A stretch of 64,000 nt of DNA from Campylorhamphus procurvoides. Its lineage: Eukaryota; Chordata; Aves; Passeriformes; Dendrocolaptidae. The notes beneath the pieces are model-generated. The model made no database searches, was not told the origin of the DNA, and was given only the letters and a program-made list of their open reading frames with translations. Position numbers and translations under genes: made by a program. Shown here in pieces: positions 33,885 through 46,360 of this stretch (its first letter is position 1; each line of letters opens with the position of its first letter). Where the stretch lies: assembly GCA_013396655.1 (NCBI GenBank), contig WBMV01004159.1, forward strand, positions 1-64,000, in the 5' to 3' direction.

Positions 33885-35110
33885 CAGTTGCCACTGCCAG
33901 TGTGCACCTCCAAGAAGACTCCGTCTTCTCTCTACCCTTACATTACCTAGCTATAAGACAGCAACAAGGTTTCACCTTTGTTATCTCTTTTCTGAGCTGA
34001 CCATCTTGGATGCCTCCACTGGGCTTCCTTAACTGAGTCAAAATTATTCTTGTACTGGGCAGCCCAAAACTTGACAGAGCATTGCACACTTGATCTCACA
34101 AGTGACAGTGAAAGGATCACTTCTCCAGACCTGCTAGCTGCACTTGTCTAGGACAGCTGAGTATGCAAGCGGGCTTCTCTGACTCATGATCTGTTTATTT
34201 TCCACTAGGACCATTAGGGTTTTTTTCAGTAGAACTGTTCCCCTACCAAATGGATCTCGGCTTCCATTTTTGCATGAATTTATTCCACTGCAGATGCAGG
34301 ACTTGCAATGATGTTAAACTCTACGAGATGCTTGCCTGTCCATCTCTTCAGTCTGTCCAGGTTTCTTTGCCTAGAGGCCCTACCCTTCAGTGTGATGACC
34401 ACTAAATTCAATTTGGTTTTGCCCATAAACCTGCTGAGGTTGCATGCTATCTTATCATCCATGACACTAATGAAGACATTAAACTGTTTTGTTCTGTGTT
34501 GATCCCTGAGGGATGCCACTAGTTACAGGCTGCAAAATGGAATTTGTGCCACTAGTATAAATTCTTTGAGTTCAGCAGTCCAAATAATTTTCTAATAAAT
34601 TGTCATTCACTTGACCAACTTCTGTCTTACCAAGTTGGTGATAATAATACTGGGAGACTCTCAAAAGTCTTGAAAATCAAAATACCTAACACTTACTGCC
34701 TTGCTCACAGTACCAATCACATCACCACAGAAAGCATTTGGGTCAGTCAGGTGTTATTTATGCTTGGTAAAGTCATGTTGGCATATGACAATCACATCTT
34801 GATCTTGAAGCATTCAGAAATTACTTCTAAGACGATTTTTTCCTTATCCTTTCCAGGTTGCCTGTTGTTGTCTATATCTTACCTCTTGCCTTTCTCAAAG
34901 GTAGTTGCAACATTTGCCTTCTTTCAGCCACCAGGAGCACCACTTCAAAGGGTTGCTTTATCATTTTGAAGATGATATAGATGATATGATCGAGCTCATT
35001 CATCACTCTTGAATGTTTCACATCTCATCCCATGGACTGCATATCTCTATTTGATTTAACTGATCCCTCACTTGCTTCACTTCCACAGACTTTGATTGTA
35101 GGCTTAGGGA
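33885..35110 (-). mobile_element. Old CR1 LINE remnant, RT region and flanks
   Basis: The minus-strand frame at 34280-34519 reads FNVFISVMDDKIACNLSRF, then MGKTKLN and RNLDRLKRW, which aligns to CR1 RT around the FADD box. The two catalytic Asp are replaced (FADD has become FMGK). On the plus strand, 'cttgtactgggcagcccaaa', 'ccctgagggatgccactag', 'taaagtcatgttggcatatg' and 'ttgccttctttcagccacc' follow the expected reverse-complement order for ~1.2 kb. Many stops and high divergence show this is an old, dead copy. Confidence 0.85.
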
Positions 35111-36309
35111 TGTGAGAGGCAAGTGAGTAGATCTTACCAGTGAAATCTGATACTAAAAAGACATTGAAGCATTTGAATGAGAAAAAAGGACTCACCTGCT
35201 GAGAAAATTCTAGCTACCTTTTTTAACAACTAGATGTAGCTATACGTGCATACATGTACACATAAAGACATGCACTGCCTGTAATAAAGGCAGGACAAGG
35301 ATAGAACAGTTTTAAGAAAAAGTTCTAAGGAGTGTCTGCTCACATAGTCTTAGCTATGTGTCTAATGCTTTAGATTTTGTAGAAAGCTCTCAAATAACTC
35401 AAAGTTGTGGCAGTTTTATTTTATTTTTATTTTAATCACTTTTTTCCCTCGGTGGTAGCAGTTAAAAATGAAGCCAGTCTTTACCTACCTTAAAGTGGGC
35501 CAGTACATGTTGAATAAGTCCCCTTCATTTTAAGACTTTATTGATCAAATCAATCTGCTGAAGAGCTAATATTGCATAGCTGCTGAGGAAAACTCATTTT
35601 TGACAATAGTGCATTTAAAGTCAATAAACACAGTCCACACAGACCAAACATAACTCATACATTCTTTCTGACACCATTTGCATCATGTCACACTTAGAAT
35701 GACTCAGGTTTGACATTTTAGCTGTCAAAGGAGCCATGAAGAGCAGCATGGGCAACAGTTTTTCTAACAGATTGTAGAATAAAGGAGAAATATTCCTTAC
35801 TGTCCACAATAAATTTAATATTTCCCTTCACCTCATAAATAAAATATTGTCCCCAAAATCTAAATATATGGCAGTCTTCATCACTGTTTTCACATGTTCA
35901 GATTTACATTCTCTAATCACTGGAAACACTTGAGAAATTTCCTGTGCCTCAGAAATGAAGAATATATAAGTTACTAGAGGAAGAATGAAAGTTGTACTCA
36001 GATACTGACTTCATATCTGACTTTTAATATCTCCACGTCTCTAAAGCTCCAACTCAATCCTGCATATACAGACAAGCTCCTGTAATAAAAACTGTTACAT
36101 ACTTTACAAAACACGGTCAACGTTAAAAGTCTAATTCATTTTTCCTTATGTGATACAAACTTGGTCACAGCTGACACAACACAGCTCAACCTGATTCATA
36201 AGATATGCAAACAAGCAGCAAGTAGCTTAGTAATCTTAGAACAATTACCACATCTCTAAAAGTCTTTGGCTGAAACTTACCCTTTTTAATCAAGATAAAA
36301 TAAAGAATC
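35111..36309. other. Unannotated AT-rich stretch
   Basis: About 1.2 kb with no recognised repeat or gene. Confidence 0.5.
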
Positions 36310-37765
36310 ATAGGAATGTAGGGAGGGGAGAGGAGGGAAGAAGGAGAACCACAGAGATGCTGTGAGGGACAGTATAAAAGCCTTCCCAAAATGCAGAAAA
36401 AAAATACATCCACCACATACCCTTCATCCACTGTGCAGGTGACCTTATCATGGAGGGATATCAAATTAAAGAGGACTTTCATTTTGTGAACCCATGGTGA
36501 GTGTGTCTGATGATTACATTAATCTTGAAATGCCTCTCAATAACACCCTTCTCCATAAAATTTTCACATGCTGAGGTTAGACTAAGAGGTCTGTAGTTTA
36601 CTGGGTCTTCCCTCATATCCTTCTTATAAATTGCAATTTTATTGGTCAGCTTTTGGTCAATGTGGGCCTCCCCAGAATCCCAAGATTTTTGACATGTGTT
36701 CAAGAGCAGTCCAGCTGTAACATCCACAAACTCTTTCAGTACTCTCAGCTGAATCTCACCATACCCCACAGACTTATGAATGTTCAACTATGATCTAACT
36801 CATCCCTTGCAATTTCAATGTCCACAAATGGAAGCTCACAGTTCCCTGACTCAGAGGAATGAGCAGCCTAAAGTTTACTTTTAATATTAAATAATATTAA
36901 AGACTGAAGAAAAAAAGCATTTATTGCCTTCATTTTCCCTTAATCCCTACTTACCAGATGACCACTTTCATTAAGTATTGGTCCAACATTTTCCGTAGTT
37001 AATTGTTGCCACTGACCTGCTTGAAGCCTTTCTTGTCTGAAACAGCACAGGACAGTTTCAACTCCAGTTCAACTCTGGCCTTTCATTTTTTTTCCCCTGC
37101 ATATAGGAACCACAGTTCAATCCTGCAAAGACTGACTTCATTCCCAGAGATCATACAATTTTTTTCCTTTCATGAATTCAGCCAAGCTGGTCTTCTGCCC
37201 CTCTTACATAGTAGGATTGCTTGCTCCTGTGCTTATAAAAGAAGGACAAGTACTTATGGAGCCCATAGTCTTCAAAAGCAGGTTCTTGGGGCATAATGTT
37301 AACTAGCCCCTTGTGTACCTTAAAGTTTGTTCCCTTAAAATCCTGGCTAGTAACTCTACTGAACTTTTTCCTCATTACACCGAAAAATGTCAAACTCAAG
37401 TATTTTGTGAACAATGTGGCAAAGACAGCTGCTTAACATTACATCTGCCAAGACTGCTTTTCTGTTCACAAATAACAAGTCTAAGAGAGCATCCTTTCTA
37501 GTTGGCTTACTCAGTAGTTGTGACAAGAAATTACCTTCAATATACTTCAGAAATTTCCCAGACATGCTTGTCACAGCAGTATGTTATTCTATTGATGTCT
37601 GCGATGTTAAGAAACCTCAAAATATGCTGCTCTGAAAAGAAGCCTTTGCTGCTCCTTAGCTTCAGTGCCAGGTTTCTCTTCATTGGTGCATGTAGGCTCA
37701 TGCAATGTTTGAGCAGGATTCTCAGCACATGCAAATTGTTCTAGCTTCTGTCACACCAATGATCA
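36310..37765 (-). mobile_element. CR1 LINE fragment: endonuclease C-terminus to RT start
   Basis: About 1.45 kb of CR1 open reading frame 2 on the minus strand. From its 5' side: the frame at 37356-37574 has FLKYIEGNFLSQLLSKPTRK and DALLDLLFVNR (end of the apurinic endonuclease). Next comes the linker around 36890-37170. The frame at 36479-36787 has RVLKEFVDV, DPVNYRPLSLTS and HHGFTK (RT fingers), continuing at 36360-36482 into NLISLHDKVTC, VDEGYVVDV and GRLLY (start of the RT palm). It stops before the FADD box, so it lacks both the element's 5' start and its 3' end. Frameshifts separate the pieces. Confidence 0.88.
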
Positions 37766-37784
37766 ACTCCCAGTTGACCCTGAA

Positions 37785-39337
37785 ATTTTGTGGGATCTAC
37801 TGCTCCAGCTGTATCTCTACAAATCTATGGGGTCTGATGGGTTTCATTCCAGAATCCTCAAAGGACTAGCTGATTTAATTGTAAAACCTCTCTCAATAAT
37901 TTTTGAGTCATCTTGGGAGTCCAGAAAGGTCCCAGTTGACTGGAACCTGGCAAACATTGTCCTGATTTTCAAGAATTGCAAGAAGGAGGACCTTGGAAAC
38001 TATGGACCTGTCAGTCTCACTTCAGTGCCTGGTACTGAAGTACCAGAAGTTCTTATTGAGAAAATTTTTCTGGGAAGCACTGAAAAACACCTGAAGGACA
38101 ATGCTGTCAACAGTCACAGCCAACACAGTTTCATGAGAGGAAAGTCCTGCTTATCAAACCTGATTTTTTTGTATGACAAGGTAACCCACATAGGCAATCA
38201 AGGGGATTTCAGTAAAGTTTCAACACTGTTTCTCAGAGGATTCTTCTCGACAAAATGTCCAGCAAACAGCAGGATAAACACATCATGTGGTGGGTAGGCA
38301 ACTGGCTTGGGGGTCAAGCACAGAGGTTGATAGTGAATGGGGTGACATCAGACTGGTGACCTGTCACTAGTGGGTTCCACAGATCCATCTTGAGCCCTGT
38401 GCTCTTCAACATCATCATAAATGGCTTGGATGCAGGACTGGAAGGGACACTGAGCAAGTTTGACACAAAACCGGGGGGAGCTGTTGACTCCCTGGAAGGC
38501 AGGGAGTCCTTGCAGAGAGATCTGGACAAACCAGAGGACTGGGCAATCACCAACTATAAGAATTTCAATGAGGAAAAGTGTCGGATTCTACTCCTGGGAT
38601 GGGGCAGTACTGGATGTTTGTACAGACTGAGGAATGACATGCTGGAAAGCAGTGCCATGGAAAGGGGCTTAGGGGTCCTGGTTGATGGCAAGTTGAATCT
38701 GAGTCAGCAGTGCCCTGGCAGCCAGGAGGGCCAACCCTGTCCTAGGGGGCATCAGGCAAAAACAACAGGCTGAGTGAGGGGATTGTCCTGCTCTGCTCTG
38801 TACTGGGGCAGCCTCACCTTGAATATTGTGGGCAGTTTTGAGGACTGCAACGTAAGAAAGAAATTCAGCTCTTAGAGAGCATCTAAAGGATGCATCTAAA
38901 TAAAGATGGTGAAGGGCCTTGAGGAGAAGCTGCATGAGGAGCATGAGGACACTTGGTTTGTTCAGCTTGGAGAAGAGGAGACTGAGGGGAGACCTCATTG
39001 CACTCTACAACTTCTTTGTGAGGGCAAGAGGAAGGGCAAGCACTGATATCTTGTCTGTGGTGACCAGAGACAGGACCTGAGGGAATAGCCTGAAGTTGTG
39101 TTACAAGAGGTTTGAGTTGGATACTAGGAAAAGGTTCTCCACCCAGAGGGTGGTTGGGCACTGGAACAGGCTCCCCAGGGAAGTAGTCACAGCACCAACT
39201 TTGATGGAGTTCAAGAAGCATTTGGACAATATTCTCAGCCACATGGTGTGACTCTTGTTTTGTCCTGTGCAGAGCTGAGTGTTGGACTTGATGATCCTTG
39301 TGGATCACTTCCAACTCCGCATATTCTGTGATTCTTG
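37785..39337 (+). mobile_element. CR1 LINE, 5'-truncated, RT to 3' end
   Basis: The longest CR1 copy here (~1.55 kb). It begins in RT (GSDGFHSRILKGLADLIVKP, SLTSVPG, QHSFMRGKSCLSNLIFLYDK), passes VLFNIIINGLDAGLEGTLSK and ends with the 3' UTR and tail ATTCTGTGATTC at 39325-39337. The FADD catalytic box is damaged: it reads SKFDTKPGG at 38452-38478, consistent with a 6-bp in-frame loss of the two codons after F. A frameshift also occurs near 38285-38300. It is inactive, but among the youngest CR1 copies here. It lies head to head with the minus-strand copy to its left. Confidence 0.93.
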
Positions 39338-39520
39338 TTTAGAACAAATGTGGAGCTGGTCTACTTTGTTAAATAAATAAATAAATTATAAAAATTAAAT
39401 AACAAAATTAAAGTCCTTGCAAGGAAATTTCCAGCTCAAAGCAGAATTTTTTTTCTTCATGCAAGTTATAAACCCTTGAAAGTTGGAAGTTTATAATGAA
39501 AATGCTGACACGACTTTAAC

Positions 39521-39547
39521 TATAGCATTGCAAATGACAATGCTATA
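39521..39547. repeat. 10-bp perfect inverted repeat
   Basis: TATAGCATTG and CAATGCTATA, separated by CAAATGA, inside the candidate conserved element. Confidence 0.95.
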
Positions 39548-40325
39548 ATTAAGCTTCGATCTTTTTTCGAAAAAAAGGAAGAGGAAGGTTATTGTTCAAT
39601 GGACTACTCTGTCATTTGCTGCAGTGATTCTTAATTGTGTCTCATTACTGAAAGATGATCATTACTCTACTTGTCTATCTGATTTAGAGACCACTAAAAG
39701 TGTCATGTAACAAGCAGCCATCTCCCATGCAACAGCCCTTTGGCTCTCACCCTCATTACTCAGAATGTGTCCAATTATTTGTCATTAAAGTAATAAAAAG
39801 GACTGCAGCAGAAAATGTGGGAGGTAATTGTTGGAGGCCTGCCGAGGAAAAAGCTGAAAACTGTTTTCAAGGCACTGGGAAAGTGACATCGTTAACTAAG
39901 TGTTAGAGGATATGCAAATCAGTCACAATCTTAAGAGACTGTAATAAAATAGAGACAACATTATCATTTGAGGTAAAAGAAGGCTGAGTTACCCAGTCGG
40001 TGTTAGGCTTTGTCAGTTCCTGAGAATGGCAATGGCAAAAGGGTGCAATCTCCAAATAAAATGAGCAGATGCGTATTTCAGCATCAAATGCCCTTTTAAT
40101 GTTCTGCAGAGCTCAACAACAGGGAAGAAGGCAGTAACAGCATAAGATCCCAATTAAAGCTTTCCTATAAATGCTGTTTATTTGATTGTTATGTCACATG
40201 AGCATGTGTATATCACACACTATTTCCTTTACAAAATGTCAGGAACAAAAATGTACAAGCGATTTCATTGTTTGTTTATTACTGTTTTTTTGTAATTTAC
40301 ACTCCACTTTCAAGGGTTCACACAA

Positions 40326-40388
40326 GGAGAGAGATAAAGTGAAAGAAGGAGAGGGGGAGAGAGAAATAGAAAGAAAGGAAGAGAACAA
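40326..40388. repeat. Polypurine (GA-rich) tract
   Basis: About 60 bp almost entirely A and G on the plus strand (GGAGAGAGATAAAG, AAGGAGAGGGGGAGAGAG), broken by only a few pyrimidines. Such mirror-like purine tracts can form triplex DNA. Confidence 0.85.
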
Positions 40389-40620
40389 AAATTCCTGTGC
40401 AACTAATTAAAGAGATTGCGGGAGTCTTTTCAGCTAATTATATTTGCACACACAAAAAAAATAAATCATACAGCTGTTCTGAATCACACAGTCCTAAAAG
40501 GACAATTACTTAAAGCAACTGCAATTTGGGTGCATTATGAGCAGATGCAAAGGTGTGGCCCATGACTTCAAACAATCAAGCCCTGAAAAATCAATCTTCC
40601 TTTATGCTGAACTTTAGATA

Positions 40621-43600
40621 GGAAAAAGGATACACAAATTTGTAAGAAAAGCAGTTCACATACAAATTAATTTATTTAACTAAACATAGCTAGGCTATGC
40701 TTTCCTGAGCAGAAATGTAGGCACAGGGAGGAGGGATCTGGATCCAGAAAACCTCTCTGTGGCTTCCTGATAGGGATCTTTCCTTGCCCGGGAACGGAAG
40801 ACAGAGCCACTTTTCAAAGCATCATATATTCAGGCAACACATCTTGTGTAAGGACCTTCAAGAAGGTGTTTAGATCGTGGCTACTCCATATTAAAGCATT
40901 TGCCGAAGTTTCTTCAGTCAGCTGAGAAAAACCTCAAGAGTAAAGCTTCCTTGTTCCTTTCATACATCTCTACTTTCCTGCTTGCTGAAACAAGTCCTGC
41001 TTAACCTGCAGTTTTGAGTCTGACAGGAAAGAACCACTGCTTTGTAAAGATATATGTGTGAAAACAACCTGGTAGACAAAGTTTACCGTGCCAGCCTTGG
41101 CACAAGCAAAGTGTTGGACCTTGAGCTTCAGGAAAATAGAAAGGCATATTTAGATTTACAGAGACCAGATGTCTTCCTTTTTTACCCACTCAGGTTTAAC
41201 ACAGGATGATCAGACAGAAAGCACAGGATAACCTGACACTCCAGAAATAGTGCAGTCAATGAAAACTTGATGACTGTGTAGAGAACCAGGCTGTAGCAAA
41301 GTTTAGCCTCATTTAACTGGTAAGCAACCAGTTAAATTATCCAGGGAGCAGAATGGGAATATGAAATAATTGTAGCAAGCATTTAACCTCAACATTCTGT
41401 ACCTGGGTATTTAAGAAATTATTATAGGTATTATGAGAATACATAGCACTGCCTATTTGAGAGTTAGGAGTTTAAGGAAAAGCATTAGAAGAACATATTA
41501 ATTCTCCAAGCTTTGAAGTTGCATTTCTGGAAAGCAAAATAAAATATGTAAACACTTTGCAAACAAATGTGTATGTAAGCTTAAATTGTCATTGTGACAA
41601 GAACTTCAGATGATTACAATTGAAATATTTTTCCTAGGACAGAGAGGAAATTTCTATCTACAAAATAATACAGAAGAAAACCTCTAGGATACAGAGTTAA
41701 CTCCAGAAAATAACAGCAAGTTGACATCAGAATGTTGTCTCCTCACAGAACAGAAGAACAGATGACTCTTTTTTTTTTTTTCCTAATACTGTTGAGGTGT
41801 CTGGAACACACTTTGACAGTCTTTTCTTAAATTGCAAGACTATCCTGAAAGTACTTGGTTAGAATGGAGGTTTTCTCAGCTAGTGCAACCTTACATGCCC
41901 AATAAACTCATTTTTAAATGGTACACTGTGAACAAAGCCCCACTGCATACAGTCAGTATTTTCAGAGTCTCAAATCTCACTCTAATGACAACCATGTTTT
42001 TTGAGTGACAGCATTCACTGTATTTTAGTTTATTCCTTTAGCATCCCACACACTAATTTTGAATTCTAAAATATTTTAGAGGTGTTGAAGTAAAGACTAC
42101 AAATGTAATTCAGAAACAGATAAAGTGTTTTATCTGTCTGTTTCTGTGCTCATATATACTGAAACATTTTTATGTCCTGATAGGACTCCTAAAGACTCAC
42201 CAGGATAGCTACACCAGAACACAGACAAGTTTAAGAACAAGGTAAAACCAGGAAGTTTCAAAAATAAGAATAAATAAGTTATTTCTCTATTTTAATTTTA
42301 AGAATGTATATTACATTCACATTTTTTTCTAAGGAACAAGCACATGTTTATTTATAGCCCATCTTGTCTTCTTTCTAGATGTTGCATTGCACATTTTCTC
42401 CATTTTCCCAGTTTGCAAACACAGCTATGGGTTATAAAACTAAAAGCTAAACCTAAAAATAAAAACCGGTTGTGAATTTGCACAGTAGTTAGTTTCACTT
42501 GATCTTTAGGACATAATAAGTATGCTTTTTTAGAGTAAACTAAATTACAGGAGGAGAGGGGAGGGTAGGATTTGCTTTGCCAGCTCTCACAATGTAAGGT
42601 TATCTCTAGTGTAAATGGTGGCCACTTCAGTATAACACTTGCCTTTCACATTTCTCTACCTCTCAGCCTTTTCCTCTCTTCCATTTGCCTTCATTATATC
42701 CCTTTTATTATTATTGGTTTAGGCACAGTGTAAAACAATGCACTTTACAGGTATGGCTCTCTATCCTCATCCTATTTTCTCCCAATGACTTTTTTCAACA
42801 TTAAGTGGACAGCACATCAGTATTGCAGCCAATGTCATTAGCAGATTGATTTTTTTTCCCCCCTAATGCTTGGAAACTCTGAGAGGAGGCAATTTTATCA
42901 GGTCTGTGAGTTCTAACACTGTAAAAATAAGACTGTCCTCAGCCTTTGTTCAAAGTTTTTCATTAGATCCAAATCCCAGGCTTCTTTCTGAAAATGAAAT
43001 GAAGAAAATTGGAAATAGGGACATCCCATTCTGTCTTCAGCAAGTTAAAGTGTAAAGTTTGTATATTCACCCTTCTAGCTCTATAATTTAAATTTAACTA
43101 AGCTGAGTAGAAGGTTCATTAACGCTTTGTTAAGATACTTTTGATAAGCTGGAAAAAATGAAAACTATTTAAGCAAGTTTCTATTCATCTAACACATTGT
43201 AAGCATTTTTCACTACCTGTTACCTTTTTGAGTTTCCAAATTAAGCATATAATTAGTTTGATTATATTCTTTCCTTAGAGATAAATGGGAAAATCTATGA
43301 CTCATGCAGGTGGAAAACAAAGAAATCAATAAGTATCTGCCTCAGTGGGAACCTGAAGGGATTTGTAAGTATATCAACAAGAGCTATCAATTCTGCTATC
43401 TAAGAAGCCATTCCACATTGTGCCTTAATTTTACTGTTTATTGTAGATAACTTGTTGATTCTGATTAAAGAACCAGTAAAAAAGGTAAAATACAACAAAC
43501 TGAGAAAACAGGGCAGAGAGAATACACAGGGAATCAATTCAACCATTTCTCTTCAGTGAGTTTTGATTCATATTTTTCTACCCAAACAAATACTCCACAC

Positions 43601-46013
43601 ACACAGGCCCAAGGACTCTTGCAAATAAAGTTTATCTATACAATAGGAGGGAAATGTTAAAACTATAAAGGGTTCAGGGAAGAAGATGAAGGAAACCTTT
43701 AGTAATAGGAAGAAGGTTCTGCCAAATTATTCGTCAATTTTCACTCTTGGCATGCATCACTTATGATTAAAATACTTTTTTGCCTTTTTTTTAAGTACTG
43801 TGCATCTCACAAAAATTGTTTTGCATATAGATCTTTAAGATGAAAATATTACCTCCCAGTAAGTGCAACCTTTTCCAACACAACTATGCCTTCCTATAAA
43901 TTAGTAGCCCAAAATCAGTAGAGGAAATGAACAATTCAATTTATTTCAGTTTCTGTGATTTATGGTAGCAAAAATCTAACAGTTTTAATAAGAAGTCCAA
44001 TTACTTGCTTCCATAGGAAAATACTACTAGTTAATAATAGGGTAACCTTACTTCAAATACAATTTTACAAATCTTCTGTCAACTTGTATTGGAAATGAGC
44101 AAGGTTTTGAGATATGAATATGTCCAAGACCACAGGATACACATATTCAGAGCCAAATTTTATCTGGGCAAACCTTCTGTTCTAGTTATTTGCTAAACTC
44201 AAATGTCATGGAAGGGATTCTTTATATTATATCTGGGAAATGCAGACTGGCAGGTAATCTGCATTCTTGTTTAGTCACAGTTTCATTAGGTAATTTTAAG
44301 ATGCAAAAGAGACATCTACCTTCCTCTTAAAGGGGTCTTCTGGATCATATTTACCTGTTCGTTAACACATAGCAAGATGTATTATTTTTAAAATAGTATA
44401 AGACACTTTCAAACTTTACTACAAAATAATAACAGAATTAAACCATGGTCCTAATGATGAAGATCAACTGGGCCACATATCTGGAAAATAATTAGTTTTG
44501 TTTAGATCACACATATAGCCACACAGATAACACTATACTGAAGAGGGGGAGGGGGGAAGAGAGAAATAAGGAATAAAATATAGCAAGGAGGAGCAGCTTG
44601 ATCAGTTAAAAGACTTGCTGAACTGGATAGGAAGTCAGCAAGATTAAGTGGAACAAGTATAAGAGAATTTTAAAAGCTAAAAGAACCATGAAAAATAAGA
44701 TTATGAAACAGAATTGAGAAGAATAATATGAGAAAGATTATTACACTTCCAGAATGATGCAGTGCATCTGACCCTTTGTAAATGTTTTCTAGCATTTCCA
44801 AAGTGAGCAATGCACTATGTGTACTGTTGCTATTGGTAACTATAAATAAGTACTTGCTCTTAAAAAACATCTTGAAAACAGAGCCATTCTCCTCTCTACT
44901 CCATTAGTCCTTCCCTAAGGTACAACTAACTTCCCAGCAGGTCACGGAGACAGCTGATAGGAATAGACCAGCAAAAAGACACATTATAAGGTTTTGGATC
45001 CCTTCACTGCCATGCCCTTCCATTAGTTTTGAGACTTAAACAGTAAGTTACAGGTACTTACTATTTCACTGTTTTATGAGATCTCTGTTCTGGATAGAGT
45101 CTGTTATTGCTATTTGATATCATATAAATCAAACAATAGTTTACAGTCTACTTATTATAAACCATTGAAATCTGCCAACAGAATTTGACCCAAGGAGATC
45201 TTGTTCACACCATTTTGTGGTAAAAGAGGAGTAATTAGGAGAAATGCCTAAACACTTCTTTAGAACTGCAAAATTGAAGATAATTGTAAAGGCTTGCTGA
45301 CTGTACAATGTTCTGAAAAATAGGAATCTAAATAGCCTAACAGGGTGTCTTCCACATACTCTGTTGGAACAACTCTGATGCCCTCATGTGGGAAAAAGAT
45401 ATTTTAACACCTGCCAGTTTGGTTGAAAATTTGTGTTAGGAAACAAATGTGATCTTGCCCAAGAATTTTGGAGACAAAATGTTGATACTAAGAATAAAAT
45501 AAATTTTACTTTCATTTGAATTTGAGCAGGAATATGCTCCAATTGCATTACAAAAAACCCCAAAACAACCAAACCACCACAAAAAACAAACAAACAAAAG
45601 ACAAAATAAAACAAGTTATAAGAATTACTTGATGCAAAAAGTCAGGTAACAAACAAAATACGTATTATTCCTATAAAAGGCTTTACTTCCAGTAATTTTT
45701 AATCTTAGTGTTTAGAACTGTGTTTTATTTATCTATATATCTAAAACCCACCTTCAATAGAGAAAAAAATCATCAATTTCTCACTTCTTACTTCAACTAT
45801 TAGCTCACATAGATATGGTCTTTTTGACCAGGAAGGCCAAATACTGCATTTAGGCAGTAGGAGATTAATGGAAGAGTGAAAAATAAAATATGTTTTATTT
45901 TGTTTAAATTCACTCACATCTATATCCTGGCATAGAATAAAATTTTAAAGACTTACCATTTTACTGATTACCTGTCTGTAGCTTAATCTTCATCCTACAC
46001 TGAACATGAATTG
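40621..46013. other. Long unannotated AT-rich stretch
   Basis: About 5.4 kb with no recognised transposon or gene, an unusually long repeat-free run for this window. Local features: an imperfect hairpin at 42111-42146, a purine-rich GAGGGGGAGGGGGG run near 44543, and an A/AAAC-rich tract at 45551-45612. Open frames are all under 80 codons without family features. Confidence 0.5.
42111..42146. repeat. Imperfect inverted repeat
   Basis: CAGAAACAGATAAA, loop GTGT, then TTTATCTG-TCTG-TTTCTG. The right arm is the reverse complement of the left except for one extra 4-bp unit, so a stem with a 4-nt bulge is possible. Confidence 0.85.
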
Positions 46014-46035
46014 AAAAAAAAAAAAAAAAAAAAAA
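46014..46035. repeat. A22 homopolymer
   Basis: A run of 22 A followed by CAAAAACC. No retroposed gene or SINE body is recognised immediately to its left. Confidence 0.95.
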
Positions 46036-46243
46036 CAAAAACCAAATTTGCTGAAATCAATCATCTGTGGATTTGGAAATGTATCATTATTGCATATTTG
46101 TACTGAAATTAGATCAAGTTATTTCAGGTATAAGCTACACTTCTAGACAACTCCAAACACCCAGGAAAAAAAGAAATCCTCATATGCCAAAGACTTCAGA
46201 ATTTGTGTATTCTTATGACCTCACTACAGCAAAACCTGCATCA

Positions 46244-46360
46244 AAAGAAAGATATAAGGGTTATATCATTTAAAGAAAGATATCAGGGTTATATCATATC
46301 ATTTAAAGAAAGATATAAGGGTTATATCATTTAAAGAAAGATATCAGGGTTATGTCATTT
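46244..46360. repeat. Four-unit 28-bp minisatellite
   Basis: Units 46244-46271, 46272-46304, 46305-46332 and 46333-46360 share AAAGAAAGATAT-A/C-AGGG followed by TTATATCATTT. Units 1 and 3 carry A, units 2 and 4 carry C, at the same position. Unit 2 has an extra 5 bp (ATATC duplicated). Confidence 0.95.

Larger units (their letters stand above)
39480..40620. promoter_or_regulatory. Candidate conserved non-coding element / enhancer
   Basis: About 1.1 kb free of recognisable transposons, with dense non-repetitive motifs: an octamer ATGCAAAT (39912-39919), several TAATTA/AATTAA cores (about 40150, 40402, 40434), a 10-bp perfect inverted repeat (39521-39530 with 39538-39547) and a TTTTTTCGAAAAAA palindrome just right of it. 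A polypurine stretch follows at 40326-40388. There is no long open frame and no splice-like pair. Texture is like vertebrate developmental enhancers, but conservation cannot be seen from one sequence. Confidence 0.4.

Noticed and set aside
37788..38297. 169-codon plus-strand open frame as a gene
   Set aside because: It is CR1 reverse transcriptase sequence in a truncated copy.
46244..46360. CRISPR-like array
   Set aside because: The units are directly adjacent with no unique spacers, so it is a minisatellite in vertebrate DNA.
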